64,000 nt of DNA from Lachnospiraceae bacterium UBA1766 (GTDB lineage: Bacteria; Bacillota; Clostridia; Lachnospirales; Lachnospiraceae), in assembly GCA_002314715.1 (NCBI GenBank), contig DCGY01000049.1, positions 17,939-81,938 of the forward strand. Direction: 5' to 3'. Below, one piece after another: positions 19,602-28,172 of the stretch. How positions within the stretch are numbered: the stretch's first letter is position 1; each line of letters starts with the position of its first letter. Both the position numbers and the translations under genes were made by a program. The notes beneath the pieces are model-generated. The model searched no databases, was not told where the DNA came from, and was given only the letters and a program-made list of their open reading frames with translations.

Positions 19602-20246
19602 TCACTTGCTGTCCAAAGCTTTGCTTATGTCCATTTTATCTCGAAATGCATATATAAAACACATGATTGTCATCGGAAAGCAAAAACCGATATAAGTGGA
19701 CAGACCTTCCACTGAAACCAATAGATTGTATAGTGCATGCGTCGTCATGGCAAATGCAAATGCTCCAATCATTCCGGGTATCATACGTGTTTGATATCGC
19801 TTTATCAGAACCGCACTATTTCCCAGAATCAATCCGCATTCTACATGCATTACACCTACTGCCAGGCCACGAATTAATACGAAACGCATTAATTCCGCTC
19901 CGTTTTGTGTGATATAACAACAATTTTCAAACGTGGCAAATCCCGTTCCAACCGCCACCGCAAACCCCAATAAATCTCCGTCTTTTGGCAGAAGCAACAG
20001 CATGTAGACCATAATCGGAAGCATTTTCATTAACTCTTCTACAATCGGCGCAATATATTTGGCCACCTCCGTCATATCCATCCCATAATAATTTCCAAAA
20101 AAACTGTTCAGATATGCTCCGCAAAGGCTCATCGTCATCCCAAGAATCAGGGCAATAAACAAACGTCTGGCTCTCACATGGACAAACGGAAGCATTACCA
20201 GAATTGGAAGTACCATACAAATCAAAATATTTTCCGAGTAAATCAT
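19602..20246 (-). CDS. PrsW-like intramembrane metalloprotease
   Basis: 214 residues from the ATG at 20246, chosen because it has a GAGAGG ribosome binding site eight bases away and overlaps the previous stop as ATGA; a GTG three codons earlier is too close to that site. Several hydrophobic segments carry the PrsW motifs: APIVEELMKMLP, ATFENCCYI, VMHVECGLILGN and TTHALYNL, whose Glu and His residues are the expected metal and catalytic ligands. In Bacillus, PrsW cleaves the anti-sigma factor RsiW. Here the gene ends an operon led by an ECF sigma factor, which supports a similar role. Confidence 0.85.
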   Translation of the reverse strand: MIYSENILICMVLPILVMLPFVHVRARRLFIALILGMTMSLCGAYLNSFFGNYYGMDMTEVAKYIAPIVEELMKMLPIMVYMLLLLPKDGDLLGFAVAVGTGFATFENCCYITQNGAELMRFVLIRGLAVGVMHVECGLILGNSAVLIKRYQTRMIPGMIGAFAFAMTTHALYNLLVSVEGLSTYIGFCFPMTIMCFIYAFRDKMDISKALDSK

Positions 20247-21040
20247 GCTCCGCACCTCTCTCCAAAATCATCTTCCCGGAAAAACAGAGTCAAAAGAACC
20301 AGCACAATACTCTCACTCAGCAAGAAGAAGGAATATTTCACTCCATCCGTCAAATATTCCGCATACAATGAAAACAGCACTGCCGCAAACAGCCAATCTG
20401 TTCTGTTTTTCTTATCCCGAAATGCTTTCACGGTAAATCCTACGATAAAAATCGCCCATACTCCCACGCAAATCCAATCACTTAGAATATAGAGCATACT
20501 TGTTCTGTCTTTCAGATACATAGGTACTTCAAAAACAAATAGAATCGTCAATAAAAGGAACCAGATACATTTTATTTTCCGTGTGAAAACCCCGCTAACA
20601 TCTAATGAGTAAAACACCAAAAAAGTAAGCATTGCAATACACAATAGCCAAATTGTATTAAGAATAATATTTATACTCCATAAATTCCACCATATATAAT
20701 TCCAAACGCTGAATAATACAGCACTAAACGGAATTATTCGGCAAAAGTACTCTTTTTTACATTTCACCTGACTTTTCACCTGATACAGGGAAATCCAAAA
20801 CAAAGAAAATGCAATTGCAGTGGTATCACTTGCCTTCAGAACATTTCCCTCATTCGAATCAAGAACCAGGGAAGCAGTCCAATAGATATCTGTTAACGCA
20901 TGCTCCAACAGCCCCCACACAAACATATTATATGCAAGTTTTTTGGAGTTTTTGTGACAGCACAAGCACCAAATCGACATCACAATCAATAATACGGTCT
21001 GCAGCAAATTAGCTTCCACTTCCAATGGATAGATTATCAT
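20243..21040 (-). CDS. Polytopic membrane protein between a sigma factor and a PrsW-like protease
   Basis: A 265-residue protein with seven or eight predicted membrane segments and no family I recognise. Its ATG lies inside the end of the sigma factor gene (32-base overlap) with ribosome binding site GGAG seven bases away; its stop overlaps the PrsW-like start by four bases. Tight coupling suggests it works with both neighbours, perhaps as a sensor or membrane anti-sigma factor, though it has no zinc-binding anti-sigma motif and little cytosolic mass apart from loops such as KSQVKCKKEY. The assigned role is inference. Confidence 0.75.
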   Translation of the reverse strand: MIIYPLEVEANLLQTVLLIVMSIWCLCCHKNSKKLAYNMFVWGLLEHALTDIYWTASLVLDSNEGNVLKASDTTAIAFSLFWISLYQVKSQVKCKKEYFCRIIPFSAVLFSVWNYIWWNLWSINIILNTIWLLCIAMLTFLVFYSLDVSGVFTRKIKCIWFLLLTILFVFEVPMYLKDRTSMLYILSDWICVGVWAIFIVGFTVKAFRDKKNRTDWLFAAVLFSLYAEYLTDGVKYSFFLLSESIVLVLLTLFFREDDFGERCGA

Positions 21041-21566
21041 CTGCCAACTCCTTTAATTGTTTTTTTGCTCTCTCGGTCATATTATAAACCTGCTTAATCG
21101 AGCACTTCATTACCTTGGCAATCTCAGATGTGCTCATCTGCTCAAAAAAAGACAGATAAAGGACCTCCGCATATTCCGGTTTAAGTTGTTTCATAGTCAG
21201 CATCAATTTACGGTTACGCTCTTTTACAAGGAAATCCATCTCTAATTCAACAAGGTTTGACGATATTTGTTCATCCTCAAGCACCACCATACTATTACGA
21301 CTATGTTTTCTCAAATAATTCCTGGCAAGCATTCTGCCAATCCCGTAAAGCCAGGTTTTAAAGCTGCTTTTCTGATGAAACTTTACTCTTTTTGCCAACA
21401 ATAATGCAAATGTATCCATCATAAGGTCTTCCGCATCTTCCATATTATGAACGACGCCATAAAGGAACCAAGTAAGCCCCTCCTTATGCCGTATCAAAAG
21501 ATCGTCAATCACCTCAACATCACCAAGAAGATACTTGTGATATAATTCTTCATCTGTTGGTAACAC
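21009..21566 (-). CDS. ECF-type RNA polymerase sigma factor
   Basis: 185 residues from a GTG at 21566. This start was chosen because AAGGAGG lies five bases upstream; the upstream TTG at 21590 has no site, and that strong site would otherwise lie inside the coding region. Region 2 is visible in EDAEDLMMDTFALLLAKR and FKTWLYGIGRMLARNYLRKHSR, and region 4 in LKPEYAEVLYLSFFEQMSTSEIAKVMKCS with its helix-turn-helix. It leads an overlapping operon with a polytopic membrane protein and a PrsW-like protease, so its activity is probably controlled at the membrane. The target promoters are unknown; the neighbouring protease and giant-protein operon is a candidate. Confidence 0.9.
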   Translation of the reverse strand: MLPTDEELYHKYLLGDVEVIDDLLIRHKEGLTWFLYGVVHNMEDAEDLMMDTFALLLAKRVKFHQKSSFKTWLYGIGRMLARNYLRKHSRNSMVVLEDEQISSNLVELEMDFLVKERNRKLMLTMKQLKPEYAEVLYLSFFEQMSTSEIAKVMKCSIKQVYNMTERAKKQLKELADDNLSIGSGS

Positions 21567-21675
21567 AAGTGCCTCCTTTGCTGTTAACAAGATTTCCGAA
21601 GTCCTACAAAACCACAGTCCTATCGTATTTTATTGTAACATTTCACCTTGTTATTTTCCATCTTTTCTTTCCAAT

Positions 21676-21720
21676 AAAAATGAGCATATCCTCTCAACAC
21701 CATTGTGAGATATATGCTCA
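21676..21720 (-). terminator. Terminator after the GGDEF protein gene
   Basis: TGAGCATAT pairs with ATATGCTCA (9 bp) around a partly paired 22-base interior. On the minus strand the hairpin is followed by TTTTTATTGG. It lies ~50 bases beyond the stop of the diguanylate cyclase gene. Confidence 0.7.
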
Positions 21721-21768
21721 TTATCTTTTTATTGAGAAAAATATCTGAGACAGGATTTTAATCCGTCT

Positions 21769-23604
21769 CTACCTTCTGTGTCCCTTCTTTTGCTGCTTCT
21801 TCTCATACATGCTAACATCCGCATGCTGCAACAGGTTCTCCAGACCGGTGTTGGCCACTTCCTTCACATCTTCATTAAAGGAATGTCCAATACTTACCTC
21901 CAAAGGAATGGGAAGATTCATGGCCTCCGTGTAACTCATAAGATATTCATCCATTTGCTTCTCTTTCACAAACAGTTCTTCTTCATTCACATAGGGGCCC
22001 ATTACCAGGAACTCATCGCCGCCCATACGAACCTTAACATCCGTGTCCGCATATACCTCTTTAATGGCTTCAGCAATTCCTTTTAATGCGATGTCACCGT
22101 AATCATGTCCGTAGGTGTCATTCAAGGTTTTCAAATTATCCATGTCAATAAACACCACATAAATACGTCCGTTGTTCTTCTTATAAAGGGCACCCGCAAA
22201 GGAATTGTAACCAAAGCGGTTATACAGTCCTGTCAGGGAATCCTTAATGTACAGGCATTCCAATTTCTGATTAACTTTATTTAAAATCATGGCCTGTCGA
22301 ATGTTTTCCACCGCCAGGGCCGCTGTCTCATTCAATGTTCTGTGATACTGAAAATCCATTAATTCCGGCGTGTATTTGAAAATACTGTAGCCTAAGGTTC
22401 TCTCCTTACAATGAAGGGTTCCAAACCAGAAAATCTTGGTCTTTCCATCCCGGAAGTTCTCCGGAATCAAATCCTCTGTCCGATCCATTTGGACATAAGT
22501 ATCCACGCCGTAGACATCCACAATATTGTCATAGCCTTCTGTTTTTGCATATTCCGGATTGGTCAGATAATGATTAACGGCAATCCGAAAATCCGTGACG
22601 CCCTTCAGCTCCATACACTGTCGCAATTCTTCCTGATACTGCTCAAATGTACTGTTTCCGCACAGGCGCTCTCTTGTACCTTTTTGTCTGGTATCATTTT
22701 CATTTCGCAGGGCGATATGTTGGTTTAATTCCAAACACTGCGCCGCCAAATCCCTTTCCTTTTGACAACCGCAGCTTCCTCCGCGGATAACCAAGCCGGA
22801 AATCCCTTTTCCGGAATCTCTAGCCTCTTTTCCCTCAATTACATCCATCAAATGCACTATGCTGTAATAACCCAATCCCTCCGGATTACGATCAATGGTG
22901 GAAAGACTTGGGAAATAATTTCTGGCTTCCTCCTGATTATCAAAACCGGTAATCAAAAAGTCCTGCGGAGGCATCAAGCCGTCCTCTTTTGCCGCATTAC
23001 AAAATCCCAAAGCATTGTAATCGTTGGCACATACATACGCCTCTGCCAAGGGCTTTCCGGAAGCTTTTGCTTCTCTGTATGCCTGCGCCCCGGAGGCTCT
23101 CATAAATCCATAGTAACCTATACCGTATGGTTCCAATCCATGGTCCTTCAGACAATCCTCAAAAGCCTTTGCACGTTCTATGGAATCCGGATGATCCTCA
23201 GGTCCGCCAACAAACTGAAGGCGTTTTACCTGATGTTCTTCAATCAAATGCTTGGTAATGTTATAGGTGGACAGGTAATTATCAATTCCGCAATATGCAA
23301 TTCCGGGCGATTTTACATCAATACTGATGGCCGGAATATCAAACTCCACACACTCCCGGGTGTATTTCTTCAGAAAATCGGCTGTACCCACTCCATTAAA
23401 CAGCATCATAACGCCGTCATACTTGCGCACATCAACCAACTGAAAGGTTTCCGCTTCCTTCGCAAAATACTCCACATCCGCTCCGTATGCATTCAAAACA
23501 TGAAGTTCCACATCCGCAGCTTCTGTATAGTTTTCGATTCCCCGAAGTATTTTCTTTGTATAAATTTCCTGCCATGTACTAATCAAAAATAAAATTTTCT
23601 TCAT
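21769..23604 (-). CDS. Diguanylate cyclase with LacI-type ligand-binding domain
   Basis: 611 residues starting MKKILFLISTWQEIYTK. A longer reading to 23673 is rejected because it would run through the terminator hairpin of glgD. Residues 1-270 match the periplasmic-binding-protein fold of LacI-type repressors (LITGFDNQEEARNYFPSLSTID) but there is no helix-turn-helix, signal peptide or membrane segment. A middle region leads to a GGDEF domain (SLTGLYNRFGYNSF; catalytic RMGGDEF near residue 531), so it should make cyclic di-GMP in the cytoplasm in response to a small ligand. The RXXD inhibitory site is absent. It follows glgD, hinting at a carbohydrate ligand; this is inference. Confidence 0.88.
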   Translation of the reverse strand: MKKILFLISTWQEIYTKKILRGIENYTEAADVELHVLNAYGADVEYFAKEAETFQLVDVRKYDGVMMLFNGVGTADFLKKYTRECVEFDIPAISIDVKSPGIAYCGIDNYLSTYNITKHLIEEHQVKRLQFVGGPEDHPDSIERAKAFEDCLKDHGLEPYGIGYYGFMRASGAQAYREAKASGKPLAEAYVCANDYNALGFCNAAKEDGLMPPQDFLITGFDNQEEARNYFPSLSTIDRNPEGLGYYSIVHLMDVIEGKEARDSGKGISGLVIRGGSCGCQKERDLAAQCLELNQHIALRNENDTRQKGTRERLCGNSTFEQYQEELRQCMELKGVTDFRIAVNHYLTNPEYAKTEGYDNIVDVYGVDTYVQMDRTEDLIPENFRDGKTKIFWFGTLHCKERTLGYSIFKYTPELMDFQYHRTLNETAALAVENIRQAMILNKVNQKLECLYIKDSLTGLYNRFGYNSFAGALYKKNNGRIYVVFIDMDNLKTLNDTYGHDYGDIALKGIAEAIKEVYADTDVKVRMGGDEFLVMGPYVNEEELFVKEKQMDEYLMSYTEAMNLPIPLEVSIGHSFNEDVKEVANTGLENLLQHADVSMYEKKQQKKGHRR

Positions 23605-23641
23605 AATGTGTCCCGCATCTTCCCGGATGCTTACTTCCTCT

Positions 23642-23673
23642 GATAAAAATTGGCTGTCCTTACGGGCAGCCAA
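23642..23673 (-). terminator. Terminator after glgD
   Basis: On the minus strand TTGGCTGCCC pairs with GGACAGCCAA (10 bp, one G-T) around a 4-base loop and is followed by TTTTTATCA. It lies 24 bases past glgD and fixes the start of the following gene to 23604 or lower. Confidence 0.88.
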
Positions 23674-23696
23674 TTAACTAAGCCTGGTAAATCCAA

Positions 23697-24815
23697 TTAT
23701 ACATCGAATCTCTCATTGGATTCGCATACAATCTTGATACCCTCTTCACCTACAAATCTGGAATTTGCACGGATTGTACCGTGACTTTCCACAATACAGT
23801 TCTCGATGTAGGTATTGTCTGCAATATATACATCGTTCAAAATGATGGAATTCTTAATAGTACAGTTGTTTCCAATATAGCTTTTCTTGAAGACAACCGA
23901 ATTCTCAACCACACCGTTTACGATACATCCGCTGGAAATCAGGCTGTTTTTGATATTCGCTCCGACATTGTACTTTGCAGGAGGAAGATCATCCACCTTG
24001 GAATAAATATCCGGATACTGTCTGAAGAAGTAATTACGAACCTCCGGGCGAAGGAATGCCATATTGGTATTGAAATAATCTTCTACGGAAGCGATATTTC
24101 TCCAGTAATCCTTAATCTTATATCCAACAATCTTCTTTACATCTTTGTAACGAACCAGAATATCTCTTACGAAATCGTATCTCTCTTCTTCCGCACACTT
24201 CTCAAGCATTTCGATTAAGAGACGACGACGAATCACGTAAATACCGCAGGAAATGGTATGGCTCTTTGCCTGAAGAGGCTTTTCTTCAAACTCCTCGATA
24301 CGGTATTCCTCATTCATGCGGATGGTGCCGAAACGCTCTACTGCCTCATCTGCTGCCATATCCTTGCAAACAACGGTGATATCTGCTCTGGTCTCAATAT
24401 GATACTCCAAAAGCTTGCCAAAATCCATCTTGTAGATACAGTCACCGGGTGCAATGATGACATAGGGCTCATGACTGTTTCGAAGGAAATTAATATTCTG
24501 ATACATTGCATCTGCAGTACCGCGGTACCAATTGCTGTTGGCTGCGGTTACAACAGGTGTTCTTACCTCAAGGCCACCCTGCTTACGTCCGAAATCCCAC
24601 CACTTGGAAGAATTCAGATGCTCGTTCAAGCTTCTGGCATTGTACTGAGTCAGTACGGCAACTTTCTGAATATGAGAGTTGGACATATTGCTCAGGGTAA
24701 AATCGATACTTCTATAGCTGCCTGCCATGGGCATTGCACATACGGCGCGCTTCTGGCAAAGTTCTTTCATTCTGTTATTATTGCCACCTGCTAAAATAAT
24801 ACCAATCGCTCTCAT
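23697..24815 (-). CDS. glgD: Glucose-1-phosphate adenylyltransferase subunit GlgD
   Basis: A 372-residue protein of glycogen synthesis. The N-terminal nucleotidyltransferase loop is altered (AGGNNNRMKELCQKRAV) compared with GlgC, as in known GlgD subunits that modulate GlgC in heteromeric ADP-glucose pyrophosphorylase of Firmicutes. The IAPGDCIYKMDF segment and the C-terminal left-handed beta-helix hexapeptide repeats (NSLISSGCIVNGVVENSVV) are present. It follows glgC after two bases and ends at a terminator. The glycogen synthase and branching enzyme are not in the window. Confidence 0.94.
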   Translation of the reverse strand: MRAIGIILAGGNNNRMKELCQKRAVCAMPMAGSYRSIDFTLSNMSNSHIQKVAVLTQYNARSLNEHLNSSKWWDFGRKQGGLEVRTPVVTAANSNWYRGTADAMYQNINFLRNSHEPYVIIAPGDCIYKMDFGKLLEYHIETRADITVVCKDMAADEAVERFGTIRMNEEYRIEEFEEKPLQAKSHTISCGIYVIRRRLLIEMLEKCAEEERYDFVRDILVRYKDVKKIVGYKIKDYWRNIASVEDYFNTNMAFLRPEVRNYFFRQYPDIYSKVDDLPPAKYNVGANIKNSLISSGCIVNGVVENSVVFKKSYIGNNCTIKNSIILNDVYIADNTYIENCIVESHGTIRANSRFVGEEGIKIVCESNERFDV

Positions 24816-24817
24816 TT

Positions 24818-26086
24818 TTATTCACCTTCCTTAATCAAAGTTTTTCCGCTTGGAAGATAATTGTTTTCGAAATCAGAAGCGGTCGTTTTACCGAAGATTA
24901 CAGAGTTCTTTCCAACGGTAATACCATCCGGGATAACGGATTTCTCACCAACGGTCACAATACCCTGATTGTAAATATGAGGAGCGGTCTCGTTTGCTGC
25001 TTCTTCTCCGATACCCAGTCTGACATTGTTTCCGATGGAAACATTTTCAGCTACAATTGCTTTATTTAACTCACAATTTTCACCAATCTGTGTCTCATTC
25101 ATAATGATAGAATCACGAATCACGGTTCCCTTGCCAATGGTAATACCACAGCCGATTACGGAATTGTAAACCTTACCGTAAACCTCGGTACCTTCACCGA
25201 TAATGCTACGCTCTACCACGCTGTCCTCTACAATATACTGAGGCGGCTGAATCTCGCTCTTGGTGTAAACCTTCCAGTATTCCTCATACAGGTTGAATTC
25301 GGGAACAATATCAATCAACTCCATGTTTGCTTCCCAATAAGAGCTGAGGGTTCCTACATCCTTCCAGTATCCTGTAAACTCGTATGCATACAGAGGCGAT
25401 CCGTTGTCACGGCAATAAGGAATAACATGCTTACCGAAATCCAAAGCAGGCTGATCTGCATTTGCGATAAGTGCTTCCTTTAAGGTCTTCCAGTTAAAGA
25501 TATAAATACCCATACTTGCAAGATTGCTTCGAGGCACCGCAGGCTTCTCTTCGAAGTCGGTGATGCGCTTATTTTCGTCGGTAATCATAATACCGAAACG
25601 GCTTGCTTCCTCCATAGGAACAGGCATAACGGCGATGGTAACATCTGCTCCGTTGGCCTTATGGAAATCCAGCATAACCTCATAATCCATCTTGTAAATA
25701 TGATCTCCGGAAAGAATCAATACATACTCGGGATTATAGCTTTCCATGTACTCTAAGTTCTGATAAATTGCGTTTGCGGTACCGGTGTACCATTCACTGT
25801 TTGCACTCTTCTCATAAGGAGGCAAAACAGCCACACCACCGATGTTTCTGTCCAAATCCCACGGAATACCAATTCCGATATGAGTGTTCAGACGTAAGGG
25901 CTGATACTGGGTCAAAACACCAACCGTATCAACACCTGAGTTAATGCAGTTCGACAAGGGGAAATCAATAATACGATATTTTCCACCGAATGCAACGGCA
26001 GGTTTTGCTACCTTGGAGGTCAAAACACCAAGACGGCTACCCTGTCCACCAGCCAATAACATGGCTATCATTTCTTTCTTTATCAT
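24818..26086 (-). CDS. glgC: Glucose-1-phosphate adenylyltransferase GlgC
   Basis: A 422-residue enzyme making ADP-glucose from ATP and glucose 1-phosphate for glycogen. The catalytic loop [20 protein letters not shown], the [13 protein letters not shown] metal site and the [20 protein letters not shown] sugar-phosphate region are intact, followed by C-terminal hexapeptide repeats. The ribosome binding site GAGGTGATGAG precedes the ATG. It leads the glgC-glgD operon from a promoter with an extended -10 box. Confidence 0.96.
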   Translation of the reverse strand: MIKKEMIAMLLAGGQGSRLGVLTSKVAKPAVAFGGKYRIIDFPLSNCINSGVDTVGVLTQYQPLRLNTHIGIGIPWDLDRNIGGVAVLPPYEKSANSEWYTGTANAIYQNLEYMESYNPEYVLILSGDHIYKMDYEVMLDFHKANGADVTIAVMPVPMEEASRFGIMITDENKRITDFEEKPAVPRSNLASMGIYIFNWKTLKEALIANADQPALDFGKHVIPYCRDNGSPLYAYEFTGYWKDVGTLSSYWEANMELIDIVPEFNLYEEYWKVYTKSEIQPPQYIVEDSVVERSIIGEGTEVYGKVYNSVIGCGITIGKGTVIRDSIIMNETQIGENCELNKAIVAENVSIGNNVRLGIGEEAANETAPHIYNQGIVTVGEKSVIPDGITVGKNSVIFGKTTASDFENNYLPSGKTLIKEGE

Positions 26087-26128
26087 CTCATCACCTCAAA
26101 TCTCGCTTTTCCCTTTACGGTAATTTAG

Positions 26129-26137
26129 ATTATAGCA
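26129..26137 (-). promoter_or_regulatory. Extended -10 promoter of glgCD
   Basis: On the minus strand TGCTATAAT forms an extended -10 box, 43 bases before glgC; the -35 region 17 bases further (TATACT) is weak, as is common for extended -10 promoters. Confidence 0.6.
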
Positions 26138-26411
26138 CAATCGCTGCATAAAGTATATATTTTCGCACAAGAAAATCGACATTTTCGTTAATTTTCTATA
26201 AGTTTTTTACATATTTTATGGGCATTGTGTTAATTTTTTGTCTATTTCAGTCAATTTTTTGTGATAAAAAATTCATTTCTTCCATATTATTTACAAAAGT
26301 TGAGTAAACCTTTCATTCGCAGCCCACTTTCCCTTAGGAACGCAGGCCACTTCGCAGCTATGTTCCTAATATCGGTTTCTTATTCGGAATATGCGCAATC
26401 CTATAAATCAA
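26138..26411. other. Intergenic region between glgC and murC
   Basis: This divergent spacer has no credible gene. It is AT-rich, with two copies of AATTTTTTGT about 20 bases apart near 26232-26262. An inverted repeat TTAGGAAC/GTTCCTAA (26334-26341 and 26362-26369, 20-base loop) has no T-run on either side and so is not a terminator; it could be an operator for either promoter. Confidence 0.4.
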
Positions 26412-26440
26412 TTGTATTTTTTGACCGATATGATTATAAT
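26412..26440 (+). promoter_or_regulatory. Sigma-A promoter of murC
   Basis: -35 TTGTAT (26412-26417), a 17-base spacer and a consensus -10 TATAAT (26435-26440). Transcription would start near 26447, about 44 bases before the murC ATG. Confidence 0.75.
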
Positions 26441-26490
26441 AGTAAGGAATGATTTCATCGTTCGCAAATCCAAGAAAAGGAAGTTGAATT

Positions 26491-27870
26491 ATGTACACAC
26501 TCAATTTTCAAACACCATGTTCTTTGTATTTCGTCGGCATCGGCGGAGTAAGTATGAGTGGCCTGGCAGAGCTTCTGGCCACAGAAGGCTTTACCGTTTC
26601 CGGCTCCGACCGCGCCAGAAGTAAAATCTGTGCAACCATGGAGGAAAAGGGAATCCACATCTTCTACGGACAGCGCTATGAGAATATTACATCGGATATC
26701 GACTGTGCGGTGCTAACCTCAGCCATCAGCAAGGATAATCCGGAATACAAAGCACTTATCGATAAACAAATCCCCATTCTCTCCCGCGGAGAACTGATGG
26801 GACAGGTCATGAAGAACTACGGAATCCCGGTTGGCGTAAGCGGTACCCACGGTAAGACCACAACCACCTCCATGATCAGTGAAATCTTGTTGAAGGCGGA
26901 TTTGGATCCCACCTTATTTGTAGGCGGCATGTTGAAGAGCATTGACGGAAACCTGCGTATCGGTCACAGCCAGTACTTCGTAACCGAGGCTTGCGAATAC
27001 ACCAACAGCTTCTTAAGCTTTTTCCCGAAAATCGGTATTATCTTAAACATAGAAGAAGATCATTTGGACTTCTTTAAGGATTTGGCAGATATCCGCGCCT
27101 CCTTCCGGAAGTTTGCGCAACTTCTTCCCAAGGATGGTTGTCTCATCATCAACGACACCATTGACAATCTTTCCGAGATTACAGACGGACTGGAGTGCAG
27201 GATTGTTACCTTCTCAAACAGCAGCTGCGGCAACTATCATCCGCAGGAGATTCACTTTGATGCACTGGGCCATCCCTGTTTTACCCTAAAGGACCGAAAC
27301 GGCAAGGAACACGAGATATCCTTAAAGATTCCCGGTCTTCACAATGTATCCAATGCCTGTGCGGCTTTTGCTCTGGCGGATGTATTGGAGTTGGATATGG
27401 ATGCCTGTACCGAAGTACTCTCCCAGTTTACCGGTGCCGACAGACGCTTCCAGTTTAAGGGTACCATCGGCGGGGTAAACGTAATCGACGATTATGCACA
27501 CCATCCCACCGAAATTGCCGCCACCCTGACTGCAGCCAAGAGCATGCCCCACAACACCTTATGGTGCGTGTTCCAGCCTCACACCTTCACCCGTACCAAG
27601 GCGTTTATGAAGGATTTCGCCAAGAGTCTTTCCATCGCCGACCGGGTCATCCTGGCCAGCATTTATCCGGCAAGAGAGACCGACAACCTGGGAATCAGCT
27701 CCGGTACATTGCAGCAGGAAATCCTGGCTTTGGGCCATTCCTGCGAATACTTTGAAACTTTTGATGAGATTGAAAATTTTCTTTTAAAAAATTGCATAAA
27801 CGGTGATATGTTGATAACTATGGGGGCAGGAGATGTCCATAAAATCGGCGAAAATTTGTTAGGAAATTAA
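26491..27870 (+). CDS. murC: UDP-N-acetylmuramate--L-alanine ligase
   Basis: A 459-residue cytosolic Mur ligase that adds L-alanine to UDP-MurNAc in peptidoglycan precursor synthesis. The N-terminal Rossmann motif (YFVGIGGVSMSGLAELL), the P-loop GVSGTHGKTTTT, the central EACEYTNSFL and the C-terminal VIDDYAHHPTEIAATL motifs are all typical. The ribosome binding site GGAAG lies seven bases from the ATG. It has its own promoter and a strong terminator, so it seems to be a single-gene unit. Confidence 0.97.
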   Translation: MYTLNFQTPCSLYFVGIGGVSMSGLAELLATEGFTVSGSDRARSKICATMEEKGIHIFYGQRYENITSDIDCAVLTSAISKDNPEYKALIDKQIPILSRGELMGQVMKNYGIPVGVSGTHGKTTTTSMISEILLKADLDPTLFVGGMLKSIDGNLRIGHSQYFVTEACEYTNSFLSFFPKIGIILNIEEDHLDFFKDLADIRASFRKFAQLLPKDGCLIINDTIDNLSEITDGLECRIVTFSNSSCGNYHPQEIHFDALGHPCFTLKDRNGKEHEISLKIPGLHNVSNACAAFALADVLELDMDACTEVLSQFTGADRRFQFKGTIGGVNVIDDYAHHPTEIAATLTAAKSMPHNTLWCVFQPHTFTRTKAFMKDFAKSLSIADRVILASIYPARETDNLGISSGTLQQEILALGHSCEYFETFDEIENFLLKNCINGDMLITMGAGDVHKIGENLLGN

Positions 27871-28054
27871 TTATCCACAATATCCACATGCTTCAGAGGA
27901 TTTTTCCTCAAAAAAGCATGTGGATATTTTTCTTTTTTCCTGTGGATAACTTTGCCTTTTTCTTCTCCTTTTCTCCACCTTGAAAAATATGGTTTTTTCG
28001 TCAGCCCTCATACTTCCCTTTCCTCTTTTTTCCACAATATCCACAATATCCACA
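27871..28054 (+). promoter_or_regulatory. Cluster of DnaA boxes upstream of dnaD-dnaC
   Basis: Seven 9-mers match or nearly match the DnaA box TTWTNCACA. TTATCCACA at 27871-27879 and its complement TGTGGATAA at 27941-27949 are perfect. TTTTCCACA at 28028-28036 also fits. ATATCCACA, one mismatch, occurs at 27880-27888, 28037-28045 and 28046-28054, with its complement at 27919-27927. The last three direct copies are head-to-tail with no gap. The cluster lies between murC and the dnaD promoter; two of the copies coincide with the arms of the murC terminator. Confidence 0.65.
27879..27938 (+). terminator. Terminator of murC
   Basis: A perfect 15-bp stem (AATATCCACATGCTT pairing with AAGCATGTGGATATT), with a further GAGGA/TCCTC pairing inside the loop, followed by TTTTCTTTTTT. 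Confidence 0.9.
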
Positions 28055-28121
28055 AAGTCCGAAAAAGCCCGTATTTACGGCACTTTCGGGAATTTTGACT
28101 ATTCCTTTTTTTGAAAGCTTA

Positions 28122-28130
28122 TGCTATACT
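28122..28130 (+). promoter_or_regulatory. Extended -10 promoter of dnaD-dnaC
   Basis: TGCTATACT forms an extended -10 box; a TTGACT at 28095-28100 is too far (24 bases) to be its -35 partner. A start near 28137 means translation must begin downstream, which supports the ATG at 28173. Confidence 0.5.
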
Positions 28131-28172
28131 TCAAAATGCTTAAGGAATGAATTGTCGAGGGGTTTTGTCGAA

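Noticed and set aside
23605..23673. Longer N terminus of the GGDEF protein (start at 23673)
   Set aside because: It would be encoded by the terminator hairpin of glgD, and the added residues do not match the family.
26334..26369. Inverted repeat TTAGGAAC/GTTCCTAA as a terminator
   Set aside because: No T-run follows on either strand and it lies between divergent genes.
27871..28140. The DnaA box cluster as the chromosomal origin
   Set aside because: No dnaA, dnaN or rpmH is nearby and no clear AT-rich unwinding region with its usual context is seen. It is kept as a regulatory cluster only.
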